In this document: positions 32,591 to 44,978 of the stretch, in pieces
Numbering within the stretch: the first letter of the stretch is position 1
Layout: the number at the start of each line of letters is the position of its first letter
Origin: Hirudinaria manillensis
Lineage: Eukaryota; Annelida; Clitellata; Hirudinida; Hirudinidae
Length of the DNA: 64,000 bases
Reading direction: 5' to 3'
NCBI GenBank assembly: GCA_034509925.1
Contig: CM067538.1
Coordinates: forward strand, 1,624,001-1,688,000
Made by a program: the position numbers and the translations under genes
The notes under the pieces: generated by a model
Told to the model about the DNA's origin: nothing
The model's input: only the letters and a program-made list of their open reading frames with translations
Databases searched by the model: none

Positions 32591-32762
32591 GGCCCACAAA
32601 AACTTTTGTTCGTCAGGTCAGCTTTAAACGGGCCGCAAATCCGCACCGTGTCGCACCCAAGAACAAGATTGATCGCAATCTTCCTAATCCCCTTAAACAA
32701 CTAACCCATCAATCAATCGATCGATCAATCAATCACTCAACCAATCATCAATCAAAGGATTC

Positions 32763-32796
<34 letters not shown>

Positions 32797-33239
32797 GGCT
32801 CTCGGTTCGTTAGTCTGCAACAACCTTGAACTCCACCATCGCAGTCCCCTGAACTTCACCACCTCCTTCCAGTAACAAACTGAACGTCCCTAAAAATTCT
32901 TTTCCTGAATATTTTGAATATTTTAAGAACCACAAAACCAGGCAAACAACTCAGTGTACACGGACCCCTTGACCCGAATTCTTTTCCGCCCTGCAAAGGA
33001 AAAGAAGCAGTTGTTCACCCTAGTAAAACCTTTACAACTCATTACTAATAAATACTAGTACTATAATTATTATTACTATTATTATCCAAATAAATACTAT
33101 TATTATTATTAATATCCAAATAAATATTAGTAATAATATTTTGTTAAATACCAATCAGAGTAATTTAAGAACAGTATTCTTTCAACGAAGGATTTCCACC
33201 TCGTTAGTCACTCAATTTAATAACTCATTTGTTAATGTA

Positions 33240-33360
33240 ATCAATCAACCAATCGATCAATCGATCAATCAATCAATCAATCAATCGATCAACCAATCGA
33301 TCAATCAATCGATCAACCAATCGATCAATCAATCGATCAACCAATCAATCAATCAATCGA
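33240..33360. repeat. (CAAT)n with CGAT and CAAC variants
   Basis: Interspersed TCAATCAA, TCGATCAA and CCAATCGA units give a poly-Asn-Gln-Ser frame. Similar smaller arrays occur at 32700-32800 and 35735-35775. Confidence 0.85.
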
Positions 33361-35358
33361 CTGTTTATTCCATTCACTTGTCCATCATTCTAAACTTGAT
33401 CCAAAAGTTGAAAGTATCCAAAACAAGAAATTATCCTGAGTGCATCCTGTCACTCACTGACAAGAGCCAATCACGGACGGGGATTGAAACAAACTTTGCC
33501 TACGAACACAGTTCGAAGAAGGAATCGCCTGCAAATGGACAAAGTAGACAGAGTAGTCGAAATTAAAATCAATTAGAATTTAAATTGAAATAATTCCACG
33601 GAAATTGTTGCGAAATGTCGTCTCGTCTCTAGATCCGAGTGAAAAACCCAACCGACTGAATGCTAATAAGCCGCGTAACCATGACAACGCCGAGGATGAC
33701 GACGACGTCATCGACACGTGACCACAAGGAGGTGGCGCACCCTCCCGAGGTTCAAAATGAATAAAGGTCGAACTGACCTAGATCTCGAAACTCAACGACC
33801 AATCGCAGACGTCGACCCGGAAAACGTCGACCAATGAGAGCCCAGACGCAGCAGTCCAAAGAATATCTAATGCTCTTGTACAAGCAGGAAACAATGCAAG
33901 ATATTCTATCAACGATAACGACATGAGGTTGGTGCTGATGACGATGTTATCGGTGCTGCTGATGATGATAATGATGTTGGTGTTGATGATGATGACTAGT
34001 TAGATCTTTTAATCCGTCCAATTAATATGGCTACACCTCTAAGCTGGGAAACAACATCATCGTTGTCGTCGACATCATCATCATCAACAACAACTTTATC
34101 ATTATCATCATCCTCGACCTTCAACTGTCAAAGTGTTTCTGCTAATTTCTAACAGGTTTTCATTAAAATTCAATTAAACGAAATTTAGAAAAAACTGCAA
34201 ACAACTCATAGACTGCAGAAAATCTCGTCCTGCAACTCTAGCAACAACAACTTGAACACCCGATATTACAACAACAACAACAACTACTACTACAACAAGT
34301 ACATGTACATCAGATAGGACAACAACAACAACAACAACAACAACAACCGAAACACAACGAATAACAAACGTCTTCACAAAAAACTTCAGTCCCTCTTTTA
34401 ACTTGATATTTCATCACATTCAACTTAACATCATATAATATTAATATAATTATTAATATATACATATATAAATATATAGTCCATAATATTAATAATATAT
34501 CATTGTAACATATGTATTAATTATATTAATAATTTAAAAAAAATAATAATATTATTAAAAAATAATAATATTATTAAAAATAATAATATTATTCATCAAC
34601 AGCTTCGCAATAATAAATAATATTTAAAGACTGACATTCACAAGCACTGAACAGAAATTGCCAGATCCGATGAAATTCAGCAGTCGCAAGAGCGCATGGA
34701 CACTGGAGTGGAATGAAAGAAAGTAGAAGTCGTCCGTCGAAGGAATGAAGAGCATGCCAAATAAATGATAGCTCTGATAAATGATATCAATTGATAGCAT
34801 GCTGGATGCAAAATAATAACCTTTGAGGAAGAAAAATGTCTCTAATAATTTCTCTCGAAATTAAATTTCTGAGCAAATAATTAAATAATATAATTAAATA
34901 AAAAAAATAATATAATTAATTAATTAATTAAATAATCGCGTCGATTAAAAGCGAATCTAGTGAAGAAGCAAATAAAATGAAAACTATACACACACACACA
35001 CACAACACACACACATCTACACAAACCCCTGTGCCAGGGTCAAGTCGGTACATTGGCTTGGCGGGACACACAAAGTAGCAAAGATGCAATTCATTAAAAA
35101 CTTTGACCAACCAAGCCATTTTAAAAAATCAATCTCCTTTCATAGCAAACGTAAACAAATTAATTCTCCAAAATGAATTTTTTAAAAACCGAGGATCGAA
35201 AGAACAATTTGTTTGTTTTTTAAAGAATGATTCGATTCACAATCTCATCCGATTGGCGGAGAATTCCAGAAACGAGAAGACGACGACGACGACAACGAAG
35301 AGGAGGAGGAGGAAGAAAAAACGAGGTCAAGCTGGACTTGCAGGTGCCCGACCCAGTT

Positions 35359-35735
35359 TCAGGGCCAGAGGTTGGGGTCGATGGACATCTTGTCGATGAC
35401 GCTTTGAACTTGACCCCTGGCCAAGGTCATGATGTCCCTCGAAAGGTCGGGGACGGAGGTGTACCGAACGCCCTCGAAGCTGAATATCTTCTGCATGAAC
35501 TCCATGATCTGCTCCTGGTGAGATGCAAATTGACTTACTGAGTTAATTATTCGTTATAATATAAATAAATTAATTAATTAAAAAATTATAATGAATTCGT
35601 TATACTTATTATAATTATTAATTCGTTACATAAATATATTGAATTAATTCATTGATAATTCATTATTCACTGATTTTGTTATACTGATCAATTCAAAGGT
35701 TTGTATATTACAATCATTTTTTTTTATCATTAAAA

Positions 35736-35771
<36 letters not shown>

Positions 35772-36410
35772 ACCAATCAATTCAGAGGCACTGCCTGACC
35801 TTGAAATAGAGACAAAGCTTCTTGTAGGGTCCGTCGGGACCCAAGAACCCCCAACCCAAGACGGGACTCGTGAACTCCGAGATGGCATAGAAACGGGACA
35901 TGAAGCCGTCGGGAACCTGGTCAGAAAATAAAATAATTGTTTTATTAATATTTTGATATTACAATCATAATTTAAAGTTAGAAACTAATCAATCAATTTT
36001 AAGCTGAATAAATCAATTTAATTAAAACTAATTTGAAATATTTAATAATTAATAATAATTAAATAAATAATAATTAATTTCTAATTAACCAAAATTAATT
36101 AGTAATAACAATGTTTTTATTGGCCCTTTTACTAAATATCATGAATATTCATTAGCACGACCAGTCTATCAATCAATCAATCACGACTTCGTCGGCCAAT
36201 TTGCATAATTTATTAATTAATCTGTGTCATTAATTATTCATGAAACACGCCCACCTTCAGCATGGCCTTCTTTGCCTTCAGTGCACCCCAGACAAACGTG
36301 AGGACCGCCTGGAATGCAATTGGACGTTGTCATAGCAACCACCATCAGTGATCATCATCATCATCGTCATTGTTGTTTATCATTGTTACTAATGATGTTT
36401 ATTATTATTG

Positions 36411-36456
<46 letters not shown>

Positions 36457-37315
36457 GAGGGTGGCATAATCAATAGCTTTTTGCTAAAATTTTAAAAAAC
36501 ATGACAAAATTGCTGTACTTATAATTATGTAGTCATGATTACCATGTTATTGTCATGTTTATTATTTGTTATTATCATTATTATTATTATTATTATTATT
36601 ACCACCAAATACCTACCACTTGCTTGAACGAGTTGGACACCCATCTGTTGTTGATGGCAGCAACAAGCGTCGGAGGGGCGGAGTCGAGGTCGTCAAAGGC
36701 GTCGAAGAGAAGGAAGTCGATGAGGATGTCGTAGAAGGACATGCACTTCACCTGGTTGTGATGATGATGATATTAATAATAATAATAATAGTAATAAATG
36801 ATAATAATAACAATAATAATAATACTGATAAAAATAATAATAGTAATAATAATAATAATAGTAATAAATAATAGTAATAGTAAATGACAATAATAAAAAA
36901 TAATAATAATACTAGTAATAAGAGTAATAATAATAATAATAATAATATGATCATTAGTGACATACATCTCGTTCCATCAGTTCTGCTTCAATGTCGACCC
37001 AATTGTCAGACACTGCCAAATATTCCATCATCGTGTCGTATGCTTCTCGGAAATGTTCGGGTTCCTGTTGTACAACATCAACATCAACAATAACTCAACA
37101 ACAGCAACAACCACAAAACAACAACAACAACAGCAACAACAACAAGTCAACCAACCTTGTTGTTGTGAATCAACAACAACGAAACTAATTCTCTTCCCTT
37201 GCAGACGAACCAATCGCGGTTCGACCCGACGGACAGAATGTCCTGGAAACGAACGAACGAATTAAATGAGCGACGTTCATTTCATCATTTAAAAACTAAA
37301 CAACAAAAATAATCT

Positions 37316-37350
<35 letters not shown>

Positions 37351-40300
37351 CACCACCACCATCATCATCATCATCATCATCACTATCATCAAAACGAAAA
37401 TCTTATCTACAAACATTTGTTTATTATTATTATCTCATAATATGTAACAAAGAATATTAAAAAAATAAAATAAATATTTAAAAAAATAATCTTCTAATTA
37501 ATTAATTATTCATTTATTTATAAATTTATTATTTGTTAACACGAATAATTGATATTCAAACGAACACACTAACCCCAAATGCCAGCCTAATTCCATACAA
37601 CTTTGCCAGGAACTCAGCATCTGACGAACACATCATCTGTTGGGTCCTGAAATGACAATAATAAGTTGTTATTATTATTATTATTATTATTATCATCATC
37701 ACTACCAATATTATCTACTATTATTAATTAGTATTACTTATTATTATTTACATTTAATGTTATTTGGTATTATTATTATTATTTTAAAATAATGTTACTT
37801 CTTGAAAATGCCATTAACTTAACTATAATAGTCTCCAATTACTGTCCATTGGACATAAATTAATTAATTAATATATCAAATCACTCATATTTATCCTGAT
37901 CAGGTGATAAAAGAACGGATTTGATCTCATTAAAGACTCAATAATCCAAATAACGTTCCAAATCTGTTTGCATTAGAAACTGATGGAAGGAATCTTTGAA
38001 GGGGAAGGTTTTGAAATGAAATCATTAAAGAAAGAACCGTTGACGAGATTTGCTTTGAATCCCGTAAGGAGTAAGAACACCATCCTAATCATACAATCAT
38101 GTGACGGATATTAACAGTCGACCGACCAACCGATCAATCAATCAACTGACTAACCCTTTCCAATCAGTCAACCAACCAACCAACCAACCAACTACCTAAA
38201 AGAAACTCCTTCCTCCCCACACTCACACGCATTGGTTGTCGTTAATAATTTATTCGTTAAGTAAACACGGTCAGTCAACAACTGGTTGCGTTAAACAGCT
38301 GCATTTTTGAGAAACAGTTTTTTTGAGGGGTGGGGAGTGGGTGAATCCCCGAAGGTCCGCGAACGACCCGAAACCCCTCTCGCGGTTCAAGCTCCGCCGA
38401 GACCCCCCGGCAAGTCTTCGCCGCCCTCCTGGCACCTGTTGTGAATCCAATCGATGACGCGCTCCGTCGGAGAGGTCGACACGTCGCTTGAAAGAACAAG
38501 AAACCGAGTTTAAGTCGACGGGCGACGGAGAAGATTGCAGATGGCACGCGTGCAGACAACGACGCGCAATCCCTCTGCCAGGCTATAGGCTCGAAAATGT
38601 CTGGAAAAGAATTTAGACTCGCTTGGGGTCACAAAGTCCTCACCTGAGACACCTGTATTGGATGTTGCCCTCCTGCACTTCTTTCAATCCTTCCTCGTAC
38701 AGTGACAGGTGCTGGAACGCTTCCAGGTGTTCTTCCAGGTTTGAAAAGTCGAGAGTCTGAAGGATGAGAAAAAGAATAAAACGGCAATAAAAGCAGTGCA
38801 ACCTCAGTTTTTCAAATGGTTCAAAAATGGATTTTAACATTCATTAAAATGCAGGAATTAATAAACATATTATTCATTTTATTATTTATTTTATTATTTT
38901 TCTTTTATTTATTTTTCTAAGCAATATTATGTAGCTTTTTGTTATTAAACCATTTTAAATTCACTGAGTTACTTAAGTAATTAAACCCCTACTATTATTA
39001 ATTACTATTACTATTGCTTATTATAATTATTATTATTTACATTTAATGTTATTATTATTTTAAAATATTTATTTATATTTATTATTATTTTAAAATAACA
39101 TTAATTAATTAATATGTTTAAGGAACACTGATTAGTTAATCAGTTCATTAGGCAAATAAAAATTAAGTTAAACTTTTATAACCCAAATAATAAACTTTCG
39201 GCATAGCCAAGCTCAGCCAACTTCATCTCATAAATATTCATATCTCTTAGATTAAATACTAATTAATCGCACGTTAAATATTAATTTAATCGCGGCATCT
39301 TCCACGAGGCGTTCCCGTCGGAAGCGTCGAAAACAAGCAAGCGAACGAGCGATCGATCGGAAATCGATCGGAAAAGCGATCCTCACCTCGCACGTGGAAT
39401 AGAACGACTCGTCGTCGCTCGAAGACTCGTCTGCTTTCGCCCTCCTCTTTCCCGCCTCGAAGTCCTTCCTCATCTCCGATAGGACGGCGTCGGCAGCCAC
39501 GTCTGCGCACAACTGGTTGAGCATTTCGTCGCTGCAGTTTCCTTTCATCTTCTCGGCCAACGAGATCAACTTCTTCAGCTGCTGCTTCAGGTGGGTTCCT
39601 TCCACGTCCAGCTGGAGAGGAAGGAGTGAAGGATCGATGAATGAACGAACAACTAATTATTTTAAACAATAAATACATCATAATAATAATAACAATAACA
39701 ATAATAATGTTAATTATAATAGTGATGATGATGATAATAATAATAATAATGATAATAACAATAATAATAATAATAATAATCACCACTGCAACCAACCGTG
39801 ACTTCGTTATCATCCAGTTGCCTCAGTGCAAGCTCCCAGCGACTTCTGGCCTTCATGACAAGATCCATGCCTGACAACAATAATAACAAATAATAATAAT
39901 AATAATGGCAATAATAATAACAACAGTAATAGTAATAGTAATAATAATAATAATAATAATAACCAATAATAATGACATTAATACCCACAATTAATTTAAA
40001 ATTAACTTCATGTGACTGAAGATGCAGTGATAAATACTCCTATTAGAAAGTATGAAAGCAACACCATTGATTATTACAGATACACGGTGATATATTATAT
40101 TATACACATATAATGTGACATATTATATTGTACACATTGATATGTTTTATCAGAAAAAAGGTTAAAAGTATTATTTTAATGTCACAATATTTTTATTTAT
40201 AAGAATATATATTTCACAAATTGTCCAACGCATGCACAATAAACTTTATAGTTATTATTATTATTATTATCGATTATTCTAACATTTTTCACTGCCATCA

Positions 40301-41998
40301 TCCCATAGCCATTATCACCAACTGCAACAACATCACTGTCATCACCACCAATGATATCATCTGTCATCATTATCATAATCACTAACATCCAATTCAATCA
40401 TCTTCAGTCTTACCATCCATCATTATCACCATCACTAATATCCAATTCAATCATCTTTAGTCTTACCATCCATCATTATCACCATCACTAATATCCAATT
40501 CAATCATCTTCAGTCTTATCATCCATCATTATCATCATCACTATCATCCAATACGATCATCTTCCAATGATATCATCTGTCATCATTATCATAATCACTA
40601 ACATCCAATACAATCATCTTCAGTCTTATCATTCATCATTATCATTATTATCATTATCACCATCAACCATTTCCATCTCCACACCTGACTTACCGGATTC
40701 AAAGAGCTGAGCAGGTGTGAGTGGCAGATTGGAGTTGAAAGGTAGGACGGTGATGGTGCTGTTCACGTCGGAATGGTCGCTGGCGTAGGAACCCGACCTC
40801 CGCAGGGTGTTGCCGGGGCTCGAAGTACGACTCCCCTCTTTGGTCTCTGCACGACAAGGATGTTGAGGTGAATTTTGGATAAGTGACGGGCAAAAGACAG
40901 CTCATAGTCAGGGATCTCTAGTATTTAATCAACTCAGATCCTAAGCTAACCCTATCCAGACTCTACCCTACTTCCTCACTCTGGAAATCAATGGCAAATT
41001 AACATAATTTGTGTCTGTCACTTATCCAGGCATTGAGCAGATAACCATGGGGATTTGTAAGTTTCATTCACTGTTTGGTTTGCAGTCACAAAACCAATTT
41101 TGGCTCAGTCAATTACAAACCTACATTTTTCAGGCTCCATACTTTTTGTGGTTGTTGTTGTTGTTGTTATGAATTACTTTAAAACAAGATATTGTCAATA
41201 ATGGAAATTATTTAAGTTTTAAATATATAATTATATATTTTAAACTTCAAAATTTTGAACTGGTTTGTTCAGAGAATGATTGCATTAAATAGAAATTATA
41301 AGAAATGTTCTAATTCTAAAGCTACTTCTTAGCTAAACTTAATGCAACAAAGTTGATGAAAGTACATCAAGCACTGCAACAAAATTTACCCTCGTACAAA
41401 GAGGACGACAGAAGATGGCGACGGTTGTTCGAAACGTTGAGATTCTTGACAGAGGCAGCAGTCGAAGCGGCTTTCTCGGACACCACCAATGATTCTGTGA
41501 TGTCGGTGTACATCTTCTTCTTATTCCTGCGCCTTCGAAAATACATGGCTAAAGCCCCTATGACCACGGTACCTATGGCCGTGCCACACAAGACCACAAT
41601 TACCGGCCTGCTCTGAATTGCAGATCGCATTTCTGGCCTTGAGAATGAATCTGACTACTGGGGAATTCTGTTATTGTGCACTTTCAAATGTTGCTTAATA
41701 TGGCTTCTTGGAAGGTTTATCCAAAAACTAAAAAGGACAAACGGAGCCCAAAAACTCCAAATTCCGAGCTTGTCACACGAGAGTTTCCTACGGCCGACCT
41801 AAGTTTGTAAATGAAATTATCGCTCTCGGAGATTTAAAACAAAAGCAACAGTTTTATTAATTACATGGGAATTTATTTCAGTATTTATATTTCCAGAAAC
41901 GATATATCACAAATCAATATATTCCTTTGAAAGACTTTATTGTCACTTATAATTTGGGCCCGTACCTTAGCCGTGAAATACTCGTAATAGTTGTCCAT
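35359..41998 (-). CDS. MIGA: Mitoguardin (MIGA/FAM73) orthologue, 12 exons
   Basis: Outer-mitochondrial-membrane protein involved in mitochondrial fusion, lipid metabolism and ER contact. Exons (minus): 41390-41630, 40694-40846, 39797-39870, 39387-39611, 38644-38756, 37574-37646, 37156-37242, 36966-37064, 36617-36751, 36255-36308, 35800-35916, 35359-35514; all joins keep phase and give 508 residues. The N-terminus has a membrane span at about 9-31 followed by RRRRNKKK. LTPAQLFESG and FLAKLYGIRLAF match the family. The C-terminal domain has CMSFYDILIDFLLFDAFDDL, NNRWVSNSFK, VPDGFMSRFYAISE and GWGFLGP, all diagnostic of FAM73/MIGA. An FFAT-like motif, ESFYSTCE (224-231), follows an acidic Ser-rich tract, as in human MIGA2, which binds VAP through this site. 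The start is uncertain: ATG 41630 has an upstream in-frame TAG, but an 11-codon exon (41966-41998) could splice in phase to AGC at about 41618, replacing the first six residues. Confidence 0.92.
38387..38486 (-). other. Possible alternative terminal exon in a GC-rich island of mitoguardin
   Basis: After mitoguardin exon 5 (ending in phase 2 at 38644) an acceptor TTCTTTCAAG leads into 33 in-frame codons (SDVSTSPTERVIDWIHNRCQ, then Gly-rich, then a stop). Splicing here would truncate the protein before its conserved C-terminal domain. The canonical next exon at 37574-37646 also fits in phase. The surrounding 38340-38560 is much richer in G+C than its neighbours. Family homology does not support this segment. 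Confidence 0.25.
40377..40645. repeat. ~62-bp minisatellite, about four copies, in a mitoguardin intron
   Basis: The core 'ccaattcaatcatcttcagt' recurs with 'cttaccatccatcattatca' at about 40388, 40440, 40494 and, diverged, 40546 and 40604. It lies in the intron between the second and third coding exons. Confidence 0.8.
41966..41998 (-). other. Candidate alternative first coding exon of mitoguardin
   Basis: An ATG opens 11 codons (MDNYYEYFTAK) ending AAG followed by GTACGG, a good phase-0 donor. The mitoguardin N-terminal exon has a phase-0 acceptor candidate (CTGCAATTCAG) six codons inside its ORF. Joining them puts this peptide directly before the membrane span. It may be the main start, an alternative start or chance. 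Confidence 0.45.
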
Positions 41999-42079
41999 TA
42001 TTTTTTTAATATTTTATTTCCCTGAATAAAAAAATCATTTGCTTTCCCACGTCTCCAATCATTGAACCCCAACCAGAGA

Positions 42080-43164
42080 TAGTGAACGACCGGGGACCCC
42101 GGACCCGGCTGAACCCCGGCCTTTTTTACCACCGGGGTCCCGGCCCCGGCTTTTTAACATTCCCCGGCCCCGGTCCCGCCCCGGCTTAAATTCAACCGGG
42201 GTTTAGCCGGGGGTAAACAAAAATCGAATTTTAAGCTTTGTCAACTTAAATAAAATTTATTCATCATCCGACGAATCATAAAATATATCGTTCGGAGAGT
42301 TAAAGTCCTCAGGTACAGCCGGCAAATTAGTGGAGTACGACAGAGCTCTTAAGTTATACTTAATGAATACTAAAGTTTCAACATTTTTGGGCAACAGTCT
42401 AATTCTCCCTTTTTGAATAGACTGCGCCACTTTAAACTCCCGTTCACTATCACTTGAACTGGGAGGTGGGCTTAGGTAAATCCTTGCCAGCTTCGCCAAG
42501 CCTGGTAACTCGCTCCTGTAAATTTTCCAGTAGGCCAATGGGTCATCCGTTCTATTTATGCGCTTTTTTGAAAGGTAAGCCTCCAATTCCCTCTCTGCTT
42601 CGGGTGCTTTCTTTCCCGTAATTTCGGAAGCTTCTTCTCTCAATACTTCTTCCCACAGGTCGTTGTCCTTGCTTGAATGACCCTCCTCTGTTCCTGAACA
42701 AGATACAGGCACCCTCCCATCAAAAGGAGCCCGAGAAAGTTTCCTTAACTCGATGGATTTAAATAAACATCATCGGCTTGAACCTGGAATGATGTCCTTA
42801 AAACTATGAGTTTAAAAAAAATTACCGTTTGACTTTCATCACTATAGCCTTCACAAAACAGTAATCAATTAGTATTCAAAAAGATTTGATTTTCATGAGA
42901 TTCCATCAACGATTTAATGTTTTTCTAAGTTTTCGCAACGGAGCATGGAAAAGTTGTCGTTGTGAAATTTTATTTTTATTACAGGTTTTACAGAATCTCT
43001 TTGACATAATAAGCATACTTATATATTATTTGACGTTTACAACATGTTTAGAGAATAAAAGCACCGTTAGTTAACGTTATTATAGATGGCCTCCCCAACC
43101 CCGACTAACCCCGGTCCCGGCTAACCCCGGTCCCGGCTAAAATTGTCGCCCCGGTCGATCACTA
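42080..43164 (-). mobile_element. Decayed hAT transposon with TIRs and 8-bp target duplication
   Basis: The ends are TAGTGAACGACCGGGG at 42080 and its near-perfect inverse at 43149-43164 (one mismatch). The direct repeat accagaga flanks both sides (42072-42079 and 43165-43172), the 8-bp duplication typical of hAT elements. Both subterminal regions are packed with CCCCGG/CCGGGG motifs, plausible transposase-binding repeats. The 1.1-kb interior retains only a C-terminal transposase fragment. It sits about 80 bp upstream of the candidate mitoguardin first exon. Confidence 0.88.
42257..42712 (-). pseudogene. hAT transposase C-terminal (dimerisation) fragment
   Basis: A 151-residue open stretch carries the hATC dimerisation signature: LEAYLSKKRINRTDDPLAYW, LARIYLSPPPSSSDSEREF and KNVETLVFIKYNL. 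Full hAT transposases are about 600 residues or more with a BED zinc finger and a DDE core; none of that is visible here, so this is an internally deleted remnant without transposase activity. The apparent Met start is incidental. It reads on the minus strand and lies wholly inside the element with matched TIRs. Confidence 0.82.
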
Positions 43165-44978
43165 ACCAGAGATCACCAAACTTAACATATTCTGTGGATT
43201 GTTACGTGTGCCCAGCACGGTTCAACAAAGATTATATCGGATCCTAGCCGTCTTATCAAAAGTAATAAGAAAATAGTGGAATGAATCAATAATAATTAAT
43301 TAATTAATTATGTGATAATAATATTATAACAATAATAATAATAATAATAATAATAATAATCACTATTATTAAAATGATTAGAATCGTAACAAACTTCCAA
43401 AAACGAGCGTAAAAAACTCCCACTCGTGAATCGACCAAATACTTCGAAAGTGTTTAAATTTTTGTTCAAAATACAAAAAAAAATGCTCGAAACATTCATT
43501 CGCTTGAACGATGCGTAAGTAAAAGTAGTAAATAACAGGTCATCGCGGTCATAGGTCAGCAGGTCAACCTACCTTCCCGCCAAAAGTATTTCCGTTAAAA
43601 AGTAAAAAAAAAGCCCCATTGGAAATAAACTTAAATATCCAAATTCTATGTACACACAGAAAGATAAATTGATAGATAGAGAGAGAGAGAAAGAAAGAGA
43701 GACGGAGGGAGGAAGGGAGGGAGCAGCTCAGCAAACCTTAACGACCAATTTTCAGGAAAACAGCGACGAAAAAAAGATGCCTTCCGAATAAAAAATTATA
43801 AAATAAAAACAAACAAATACGATACGAAACATCCCTAGTTTTGATTTCGCAATCGGTTCCGCACCATCGACTCGACTGAATTTCCGGAAGATCCGAGAGG
43901 ACGAGGACCGCTCAAGGATCAGAATAGTCTGGCATCTCCGAGACGAAATAAACACCGATCGATCGAATGATAACGCCGTGCAGACAGGAAGGGCGCATGA
44001 AAAAGAAAAGATAAATTAAGAACTAACCAACGGAATCGCAATTTAAATCTTAAAGCCGAGAAAATCCTTCGTGTCGAACGTGCGGCAAATAAATTAACAC
44101 GATTCTTTCGGGCTCGCCCCGACTTGCCTCGACAAGAACCGATCGCAGAGAAACACCAGATCGGTCAGCCTCTCCGATCGGTGGGGCATGTCCCGAGACA
44201 CCGCCCCTCGTGGAAACCATGATTTTAAATGTGATGTTAAAAAAATTAGCAAATTGAAAAAATAGGAAACAGCAACAACAACAACAACAACAACAATGAC
44301 ACCTCGAAGATACAAAAGTTGATACAACACGATGGACAGTCTGACCTTTCATCATGTAACTGGTGAAAGATGATAAGGAAATAACCTCGGAGTTGTTAAT
44401 AATAATTAATAATAATAGTAATAGTAATAATAATAACAATAATTTCAACAAACATCTTCACACATAACAGCAATCAGCTGCAATGCCGGCTTAATTCATA
44501 AATAATATACAAAAAATGATCAAATATGGAGTATCAACAATTGCCATCACCCTAGCAACGTCATCATCATCATCACCACCACCACTACCATCATCATCAT
44601 CATCCTAAAAGCATCATTATCATCATTCCTTTATGAAAACAAAAATCTAGCAATCACCTATTATAAGTCAGCTTGGAGTGCACTAATAGAGCCATTGTAA
44701 TTATTTATAATGACGACGACGACGACGATGATGATGATGACGATGATGATGATGACGATGATGATGATGATGATTGCCCATGCCTTTTAGCCAAATGGAA
44801 AAGTAAAACAGTAGGTGTTGATGAGAAGCAATTAATTAACAAAAAATAATTAAATAATAATTAATTAACAAATGATTAATAATAATTAATAAATTAATTG
44901 ATGAAATTAAATTATGACAAATTATGGCTCAATCAGGATGGGCAAATGACGAGGTGGAGGCTGAAATTAAACTACAAA

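Noticed and set aside
37080..37190. CAA-rich plus-strand frame (Asn/Gln-rich)
   Set aside because: It overlaps mitoguardin exon 7 and an intronic CAA repeat on the opposite strand; the minus-strand exon has phase and family support.
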